Made by a program: the position numbers and the translations under genes. DNA of 64,000 bases from Pseudomonadota bacterium (GTDB lineage: Bacteria > Pseudomonadota > Alphaproteobacteria > Micropepsales > Micropepsaceae): the NCBI GenBank assembly GCA_018241025.1, contig JAFEEQ010000028.1, positions 52,339-116,338 of the forward strand. The letters are read 5' to 3'. A model generated the notes under the pieces. The model was not told where the DNA came from. It did no database searches and saw nothing but the letters and a program-made list of their open reading frames with translations. Below are positions 58,600 through 64,000 of this stretch, in pieces; the first letter of the stretch is position 1, and every line of letters begins with the position of its first letter.

Positions 58600-59388
58600 T
58601 CACATCGCCGAGATTCCGCCGTCCACCTTCAACTCCGCGCCGGTAACGAATTTGGATTCGTCGGACGCGAGATAGAGCACCGCATAGGCGATATCGTCGG
58701 GTTCGGCGATGCGTCCGAGCGGCACCTGCCGCCCGAGCTTGGCGTAGGCCTCCTCCTTGCCGAAGCGTTGTACGTGATGGTCGAGGATCGGCGTCGCGAC
58801 GAACACCGGATGGATGGAGTTCGAGCGGATGCCCTGCCCCTTGCGCGCGCAATGCAGCGCGACGGACTTCGACAGGTGCCGGACTGCGGCCTTGGCCGAA
58901 TTGTAGGCCGCCATATTGTGCCCGGCGATGATTCCGGAGATCGAGGAGATGTTGACGATCGAGCCTCCCGGTCCACCCGCTTTGACGGTCCGTTCGATCA
59001 GCGGAATGGAAATCTTGCATCCGAGGAACACGCCGTCGAGATCGATGGCATGCACGCGCCGCCACTCCTCAAGCGTCACTTCTTCGACATTCTTCGCCAG
59101 ACTGACGCCGGCATTGTTCACCAGCACATGAAGGCCGCCGAACACGCGTTCCACTTCGCCCACGACGCGATGCCAATCCTCTTCCCGGGTGACGTCATGC
59201 GACAGCGCGATCGCCGATCCGGGGCGGATCGCGTTGAGCGAATCCGCAACCTTGCGCACGCCATCGGCATTGACGTCCGTCACCGCCACCCAGGCGCCCT
59301 CGCGCATGAGCATCCGCGCCGTCGCTTCGCCCAGCCCCTGTGCGCCGCCGGTAATCAGCGCGATCTTTCCGGCCATCCTGTCCGTCAT
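58600..59388 (-). CDS. Short-chain dehydrogenase/reductase
   Basis: 262 residues from the ATG at 59388. Classical SDR motifs: ITGGAQGLGEATA (nucleotide site), NNAGVS, SSISGII with catalytic Ser, and YNSAKAAV with Tyr-x-x-x-Lys. Asp in TDVNADG after the second strand suggests NAD rather than NADP. The C-terminal AVLYLASDESKFVTGAELKV is typical of 3-oxoacyl reductase or hydroxysteroid dehydrogenase types. It sits 13 nt after the enoyl-CoA hydratase gene on the same strand. Confidence 0.92.
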   Translation of the reverse strand: MTDRMAGKIALITGGAQGLGEATARMLMREGAWVAVTDVNADGVRKVADSLNAIRPGSAIALSHDVTREEDWHRVVGEVERVFGGLHVLVNNAGVSLAKNVEEVTLEEWRRVHAIDLDGVFLGCKISIPLIERTVKAGGPGGSIVNISSISGIIAGHNMAAYNSAKAAVRHLSKSVALHCARKGQGIRSNSIHPVFVATPILDHHVQRFGKEEAYAKLGRQVPLGRIAEPDDIAYAVLYLASDESKFVTGAELKVDGGISAM

Positions 59389-59401
59389 TGCGGTCCCCAA
59401 G

Positions 59402-60298
59402 TCACGAATAGTTGCGTTCCTGCCACCACGGGAAATAGGGCGGCATGTCGTGCGAAACCGTCTGCGGGAAGGCCGGCGCGCGTTTCTCCATGAATGCCGT
59501 GATGCCTTCCTTGGCATCGGCCGAGGCGCCCCGCGCATAAAGTCCGCGGCTGTCGATCTTGTGCGCTTCCATCGGATGATCGAGCGCGGATTGGCGCCAC
59601 ATCATCTGCCGGATCAGCGCGATCGATACCGGCGCGGTGTTGTCGCGGATCTCCGCGGCGATCTCGTAGGCGCGTGGCAGCAGGTCTTCGGGCTTGAGGA
59701 CTTCCTTCACGAGCCGCGCCTGCAGCGCTTCCTGCGCGTCGAACAGGCGTCCGGAATAGCACCATTCGAGTGCCTGCGAGATACCGACGATCCGCGGCAG
59801 GAACCAGCTCGAACAGGCTTCCGGCACGATACCGCGGCGCGAAAAGACGAAGCCGAAGCGTGCGCCATCGGCAGCTAGGCGGATATCCATCGGCAGCTGC
59901 ATGGTGACACCGACGCCGACGGCCGGGCCGTTCACCGCCGCGATCACCGGCTTCAGGCATTCGAAGATCGCCAGGCTCACCCGGCCGCCGCCGTCGCGCA
60001 GGCGTTCGTCGCTCCAGTTGATGTCGCTGCCGCTGCCGGCCTGACGGTCGGGGCGATCGGTGCGCGCGGCAAAGTCGAAGGTCTTGGCGCCCGCCGACAG
60101 GTCGGCGCCGGCGCAGAACGCCCTGCCCGCACCGGTCACGACGACGACACGCACCGCATCGTCGCTGCTGGCACGGCCGAAGACATCGACAAGCTCCGAC
60201 ATCATCACGCCGGTGAACGCGTTCAGCTTGGCGGGCCGGTTGAGCGTGACGGTTAGAATCCCCTTCTCGACCTCCGCGATGATTTCTTCGTAAGCCAT
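59402..60298 (-). CDS. Enoyl-CoA hydratase/isomerase family protein
   Basis: 298 residues, crotonase fold. Oxyanion-hole segments are AGRAFCAGADLSAG and AVNGPAVGVGVT; a candidate catalytic Glu is in GIVPEACSSWFLP. A family-unusual insertion (FAARTDRPDRQAGSG) follows the first segment. Expected to hydrate or isomerise an acyl-CoA, in a beta-oxidation-like path with the downstream SDR. It is divergent from LysR 2, which is the obvious regulator of this two-gene operon. Confidence 0.92.
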   Translation of the reverse strand: MAYEEIIAEVEKGILTVTLNRPAKLNAFTGVMMSELVDVFGRASSDDAVRVVVVTGAGRAFCAGADLSAGAKTFDFAARTDRPDRQAGSGSDINWSDERLRDGGGRVSLAIFECLKPVIAAVNGPAVGVGVTMQLPMDIRLAADGARFGFVFSRRGIVPEACSSWFLPRIVGISQALEWCYSGRLFDAQEALQARLVKEVLKPEDLLPRAYEIAAEIRDNTAPVSIALIRQMMWRQSALDHPMEAHKIDSRGLYARGASADAKEGITAFMEKRAPAFPQTVSHDMPPYFPWWQERNYS

Positions 60299-60611
60299 TT
60301 GACCTGCCTTTGCCGGTATCGTTGACCGGAGCTCGAGACGCGCGGCATCGGCCGACTGTGATCGGCGCGCCGCTTCGGGCGCGAATTAGCGTCGACCGGC
60401 TGCGGGCGCGCTATCCGGCGCGGCGACATTCCGCTATAGCCAAAATACATAAGTGAAGTTCTCGACGGGCCGACGCATTGGGGCAATTCTTGCGCGCGAC
60501 GAAAGGGAGCCGCGTGCGATGCGATTGCTGCGAGTCAATGTGCGTTCGCGGCAAACCTCCGCCGCATCGCCGGACCACGCCGAGAACAAGGTCAGGGAAG
60601 GATTATCGCGC
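60299..60611. other. Divergent promoter region, enoyl-CoA hydratase / LysR 2
   Basis: 313 bp with no supported gene. A frame open from 60453 into LysR 2 gives no LysR-like sequence before 60612. Around 60432-60451 is CCGCTATAGCC followed by AAAATACATAAG. It contains the CTATAG palindrome and one half-site (ATAGCC, 60436-60441) of the GGCTAT-N6-ATAGCC boxes, so a related regulator may bind here. No firm -35/-10 pair was found. Confidence 0.4.
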
Positions 60612-61607
60612 GTGGACCTCAAACATCTCCGGCAGATCACCGAGATCTGCCGCGCCGGCAGCTTCAGCCTCGCGGCACGGCGCCTGCACATTTCGCAACC
60701 GACACTGAGCCGCTCCATCGCCCTGCTCGAGGCGCGCATGCGCGTCAAGTTCTTCGAGCGCGACGGCGGGATCACCCGGCCGACGGAATACGGGCTCTTG
60801 ATCGCCGACCGCGCCGACGTCGCGCTGCGCTCCGTCCGCGAGCTGGTGCACGATGTCGAGAACCTGGCGCGGGGCGAGACCGGACGCATCCGCATCGGCG
60901 TCGGCGGCGTGACGCGCGTCCGGCCGCTGGCTGCCGTGGTCGACCGCGCGCTCGAGACCTTTCCCCATCTCGAGATCGAAACGCGCAACGAGATACCCGA
61001 AGCGCTGGTCTACGCGTTGAAGGCGGGCCGCTACGATCTCATCTTCTGCTATCGCGAAGCCGCCGATCAGCATGGCGACCTCATCCGCATCAAGCTCTAC
61101 GAGGACCGCAATGTCATGGCCGTGCATCCCGGCCATCCCCTGCTCGACGACGACCCGGTGACGCCGCAGAAAGTGCTCAAGTATCGCGTCGCGAGCACGG
61201 GTGTGCCGAACAGCCTGCGGCGCTGGGCCGGCGAGATCTCGGAAGAAGCCGAGCGCAACATGCGCGCGCTGGTCACCGGCGAGCACGAGCTGGTCCGCCA
61301 GCAGGCCCTTACCCGGAATTTCATCGCCTTCGGCCCGTCGCTCCTGTTCGCGAACGAATTCCGCGGCGGCTCGCTGGTCGAGCTTCCGGTCACGGACCTG
61401 CCCGCCTTCGAATGCTGGATGGTGACCACCGCCTCGCACTGGCAATTGTCGGTGGTCAAGAAGATCGCCGAGATCGCAAAGCCGCCGGCGCCGGGAGCCC
61501 TGCAACGCGCAAGCCGAAACAAGAACCAGAGGAAACCAGCGTCCCATGAACGAACAGACAAGAGCGCAAAAAGCGCTGGCCGAAGCGCAGGCACTCGCCG
61601 CGGCTGA
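60612..61607 (+). CDS. LysR-family regulator 2
   Basis: 331 residues from the GTG at 60612 (AGGGAAGG about 10 nt upstream), which gives VDLKHLRQITEICRAGSFSL, the same N terminus as LysR 1. HTH: ISQPTLSRSIALLEARM. The effector domain is also collinear with LysR 1 (IRIGVGGVTRV, FECWMVTT), so the two are clear paralogues. The last 62 nt overlap the alkylsulfatase gene in another frame, where the C-terminal tail is basic and low in complexity. Likely controls the divergent hydratase operon and the sulfatase. Confidence 0.92.
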   Translation: MDLKHLRQITEICRAGSFSLAARRLHISQPTLSRSIALLEARMRVKFFERDGGITRPTEYGLLIADRADVALRSVRELVHDVENLARGETGRIRIGVGGVTRVRPLAAVVDRALETFPHLEIETRNEIPEALVYALKAGRYDLIFCYREAADQHGDLIRIKLYEDRNVMAVHPGHPLLDDDPVTPQKVLKYRVASTGVPNSLRRWAGEISEEAERNMRALVTGEHELVRQQALTRNFIAFGPSLLFANEFRGGSLVELPVTDLPAFECWMVTTASHWQLSVVKKIAEIAKPPAPGALQRASRNKNQRKPASHERTDKSAKSAGRSAGTRRG

Positions 61608-63426
61608 TGACCGGAAGGATTTCGCCTTCGCCGAGCGCGGCTTCATCGCGACGCTGAAGGACCCGAAGATCAAGCGCGCCGACGGCCGCACCGCATTCGA
61701 TCTCTCGTCCTATGATTTCCTCGGTGGCACTGCGCCGGATACCGTCAACCCCAGCCTGTGGCGCCAGGCCCAGATCCTGACCAAGCATGGCCTCTTCAAG
61801 GTCGCCGACCGCGTCTATCAGGTGCGCGGCTTCGACGTGTCGACCGTCTCGTTCATCGATGTGGGATCGGGATGGGTGGTCGTCGATCCGCTGACATCCG
61901 TGGAGCCTGCGAGAGCCGCGCTGGAGCTGCTCTACGAGCACGTCGCCAAAAAGCCGGTGCTGGCGGTGATCTATTCGCACAGCCATTCCGATCACTATGG
62001 CGGCGTTGCCGGCGTCACCAGCGCCGCCGAGGTCGCCGCCGGCAAGGTGCGCGTCATCGCGCCCAACGGCTTTCTCGAAGAAGCTGTGTCCGAGAACATC
62101 ATCGCCGGTCCCGCCATGTCGCGCCGCGCGCGCTACCAGTTCGGCATCACCCTGCCGCGCTCGCCCGAAGGCGAGGTGACGTCGGGCCTCGGGCCGGGGC
62201 TGTCGCGCGGCACGCTGACGCTCATCGCCCCTACCGATCTCGTCACCCATACCGGACAGGAGATGGTGCTGGGAGACCTGACCTTCGTCTTCCAGATGAC
62301 GCCCGGAACCGAGGCGCCGGCGGAGATGAATTTCTACCTGCCGCAGCTTCGGGCCTTGTTCATGGCCGAGAATGCCAATCTCACGATGCACAATCTCCTG
62401 CCCGCGCGCGGTGCGCTGGTGCGTGACGCCAAAGCCTGGGCGGACTATCTCACCCAGTCGATCCGCCTCTATGCCCACCAGAGCGATGTTATGTTCGCGG
62501 CGCACGGCATTCCGCGTTTTGGAACGGACGAGATCGTGTTCTTCCTGAACAACCACCGCGACGCCTACAAGTATCTGCACGACCAGTCGGTCCGGCTGAT
62601 GAATGCCGGCCTCACCGGCGCCGAGATCGCCGAGGAGCTGGAGCTTCCGGCCGTTCTGCGCAAGCAATGGTTCAATCGCGGCTACTACGGCACGCTCAGC
62701 CATAACGCCAAGGCGATCTACCAACGCTATATGGGCTGGTACGATGCCAACCCTGCCAATCTGAACCCCTTGCCGCCCGAGCCCATGGCGAAGCGTTATG
62801 TCGCCGCGCTCGGCGGCGCTGACGCGGTAATGGCACAGGCGAAGGAGGCGCTGGCGGAAGGCGACTGGCGCTGGGCCGCGACGCTACTCAATCATGCTGT
62901 ATTCGCCGACGAGAACGACATGGCGGCGCGCGAGCAACTGGCTGCGATCTACACGCGGTTCGGGTTCGAGTCCGAAGCCGGGACATGGCGGAACATCTAT
63001 CTCACCGGCGCCCAGGAACTGCGCGACGGCCTGCGCCGCCTGCCGCCGACCGCGATGAACCTCCAGATCCTCGCCGCCACCACGACGCCGATGCTGCTCG
63101 ATTTCGCCGCCGTGCGCGTGAACCCGGCCAAGGCGCAGAACTGCACGCTCAAGATCAACATCGAGATCACGGACCGGCGCGAAACCATTCTCATCAGCGT
63201 TGCGAACGGCGTGCTCATCCACGAATCCGGCGTCCACGATCCCGATGCCGGGGCGACCGTGCGCATGACGCGGCCGCTTCTCGTCGCCACCTTGTTTGGA
63301 GCGCAGTCGCCGGCGCCGCTGATTGAAGCGGGCGAGATCGCAATCAAAGGCGACGCAGCGGCCTATACGGCACTGGTCGACCTCATCGAAGCGGTCGAAC
63401 CGAATTTCGCGATCGTCACACCCTAA
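61546..63426 (+). CDS. Alkylsulfatase-type metallo-beta-lactamase fold hydrolase (SdsA-like)
   Basis: 626 residues. N-terminal metallo-beta-lactamase domain with zinc motif HSHSDH at 145-150, then GTEAPAEMNFYLP and AENANLTMHNLLPARGA typical of SdsA/BDS1-type primary alkylsulfatases, a helical dimerisation region (YDANPANLNPLPPE) and a C-terminal SCP2-like lipid-binding domain (LQILAATTTPMLLDFAAVRV, ending IKGDAAAYTALVDLIE). Family members release sulfate from alkyl sulfates such as SDS. No signal peptide is seen, unlike secreted SdsA, so it may be cytoplasmic. It overlaps LysR 2 by 62 nt, which suggests translational coupling or shared control. Confidence 0.92.
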   Translation: MNEQTRAQKALAEAQALAAADDRKDFAFAERGFIATLKDPKIKRADGRTAFDLSSYDFLGGTAPDTVNPSLWRQAQILTKHGLFKVADRVYQVRGFDVSTVSFIDVGSGWVVVDPLTSVEPARAALELLYEHVAKKPVLAVIYSHSHSDHYGGVAGVTSAAEVAAGKVRVIAPNGFLEEAVSENIIAGPAMSRRARYQFGITLPRSPEGEVTSGLGPGLSRGTLTLIAPTDLVTHTGQEMVLGDLTFVFQMTPGTEAPAEMNFYLPQLRALFMAENANLTMHNLLPARGALVRDAKAWADYLTQSIRLYAHQSDVMFAAHGIPRFGTDEIVFFLNNHRDAYKYLHDQSVRLMNAGLTGAEIAEELELPAVLRKQWFNRGYYGTLSHNAKAIYQRYMGWYDANPANLNPLPPEPMAKRYVAALGGADAVMAQAKEALAEGDWRWAATLLNHAVFADENDMAAREQLAAIYTRFGFESEAGTWRNIYLTGAQELRDGLRRLPPTAMNLQILAATTTPMLLDFAAVRVNPAKAQNCTLKINIEITDRRETILISVANGVLIHESGVHDPDAGATVRMTRPLLVATLFGAQSPAPLIEAGEIAIKGDAAAYTALVDLIEAVEPNFAIVTP

Positions 63427-63465
63427 AGCGGCTATTCGGAACCGCAACCCTACAAGAACTCGGCT

Positions 63466-63911
63466 CTAATTCTGCCGTAAGTGCCCGTCGAACCACGTCT
63501 GCAAGCGCTTCCAGGTGTCGCGAATGTTGGCGGGACTGAAATTACCGTGTCCTTCGCCCAGATAGCGGACATAGGTCGCTTCCTTGCCCTGCCGAACCAT
63601 CGCGATGTAATACTGATCGAACTCCGTCATCTGATAGTCCCAGTCGAGCTCGCCCGCGAACAGCAGCAGCGGCGTGGTCACGGATCCCGCGTGCGAAAGC
63701 GGGCTGGCCGCGGCATAGGCCTCGGGCCGCTCCCAGGGCGGCGCGCCGATATACAGACCCTCGTCGGGCGCGCTTTCGTACATGGTCGCATGGCCGACGG
63801 CGAACAGATCGTCCGACAACAGGCTGCGCACGATGCCGAGACTTGCATAGTTGCTGAAGAAATCGGCCGCGCCGTTTGGCCTGACGGATATTTTGTACCA
63901 GCGTGATGGAG
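63466..63911 (-). pseudogene. S9-family prolyl oligopeptidase, C-terminal fragment
   Basis: The minus frame reads ADFFSNYASLGIVRSLLSDD, then VGHATMYESAPDEGLYIGAP, LLLFAGELDWDYQMTEFDQY and GEGHGNFSP, the end of an S9 alpha/beta-hydrolase peptidase with the catalytic Asp region and the His in GEGHG. The nucleophile (GxSxGG) and beta-propeller are missing. Reading upstream, homology stops near 63900 and a stop codon follows at about 63913. There an IS3-type transposase end begins, so the gene looks cut by insertion. About 145 residues remain; a downstream GTG at 63831 could only make a fragment. Confidence 0.75.
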
Positions 63912-63912
63912 A

Positions 63913-64000
63913 CTACTGCATAGCTGTTGTCCCATCTAGATGGGACAACAGCGGCGCAAAAGTTTGCGGCGCCGGGGGGCGGTATCCGAGCGACGAGTGC
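63913..64000 (-). mobile_element. IS3-family transposase C-terminus (5' partial)
   Basis: The last 28 codons of a minus-strand frame entering from the right edge read HSSLGYRPPAPQTFAPLL, then SHLDGTTAMQ and stop. HSSLGYRPP is the conserved end of IS3-family OrfB integrase-core transposases. The rest of the element lies outside the window. The junction with the S9 fragment is within about 63900-63915; the exact terminal repeat cannot be fixed without the other end. Confidence 0.8.
63923..63952. repeat. Perfect 30-bp palindrome in the IS end
   Basis: Arms GCTGTTGTCCCAT and ATGGGACAACAGC flank a central CTAG, with full symmetry over 30 bp. It overlaps the last codons of the IS3 transposase, close to the junction with the S9 fragment. 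It can form a 13-bp hairpin and may serve as a terminator-like structure or as a protein-binding site at the element end. Confidence 0.7.

Noticed and set aside
60453..60611. N-terminal extension of LysR 2 by 53 codons.
   Set aside because: The extension has no LysR-like sequence; GTG at 60612 gives the conserved family N terminus shared with LysR 1.

Overview
The window is GC-rich (about 63-65 %), densely coded DNA from a Gram-negative bacterium. Two autotransporters, a TonB receptor, cytochrome bd with CydX and CydP, and codon usage point to an alphaproteobacterium, perhaps Rhizomicrobium- or Caulobacterales-like. That placement is inference. No rRNA, tRNA or CRISPR was seen.

Layout. (1) 1-7217: the 3' part of a giant glycine-repeat autotransporter, convergent with msrA. 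(2) 8013-30621: one strand of tightly packed genes for an extracellular contractile injection system (eCIS, PVC/Afp type): DUF4255 protein, unknown 437-aa protein, sheath, two tubes, DUF5908, LysM hub, spike, PAAR, gp25, two large baseplate proteins, two cargo-like proteins, tape measure and AAA+ ATPase. A convergent DUF4157 gene closes the locus. The two cargo-like proteins and the DUF4157 protein share a short N-terminal motif that may be a loading signal. No tail-fibre gene is visible. (3) 31152-34097: cydP-cydA-cydB-cydX on the minus strand. (4) 34226-34665: frameshifted EF-hand remnant, then a second autotransporter. (5) 39437-44210: a divergent SDR/TetR pair around a perfect operator palindrome. 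The TetR gene leads an operon of extradiol dioxygenase, FAH-family hydrolase and FAD monooxygenase, which looks like an aromatic hydroxylation and meta-cleavage module.

(6) 44189-58589: a probably undescribed module. DUF3604 copy 1, a membrane-anchored parvulin and three HupE/UreJ-type membrane proteins form a minus-strand operon. An MFS transporter and a TonB receptor follow on the same strand. DUF3604 copies 2 and 3 and a LysR gene lie divergently. An 18-bp operator-like box, GGCTAT-N6-ATAGCC, occurs upstream of DUF3604 copy 1 and again between the TonB receptor and DUF3604 copy 2. (7) 58600-63426: SDR, enoyl-CoA hydratase, a second closely related LysR and an SdsA-like alkylsulfatase. (8) The right edge holds the C-terminal part of an S9 peptidase gene that appears cut by an IS3-family element, whose transposase C-terminus runs off the window.

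The HX5DH motifs in two HupE proteins, next to a TonB receptor and metallo-hydrolase-like DUF3604 proteins, suggest that region 6 handles a metal or a metal-dependent substrate. The sequence does not name the substrate.
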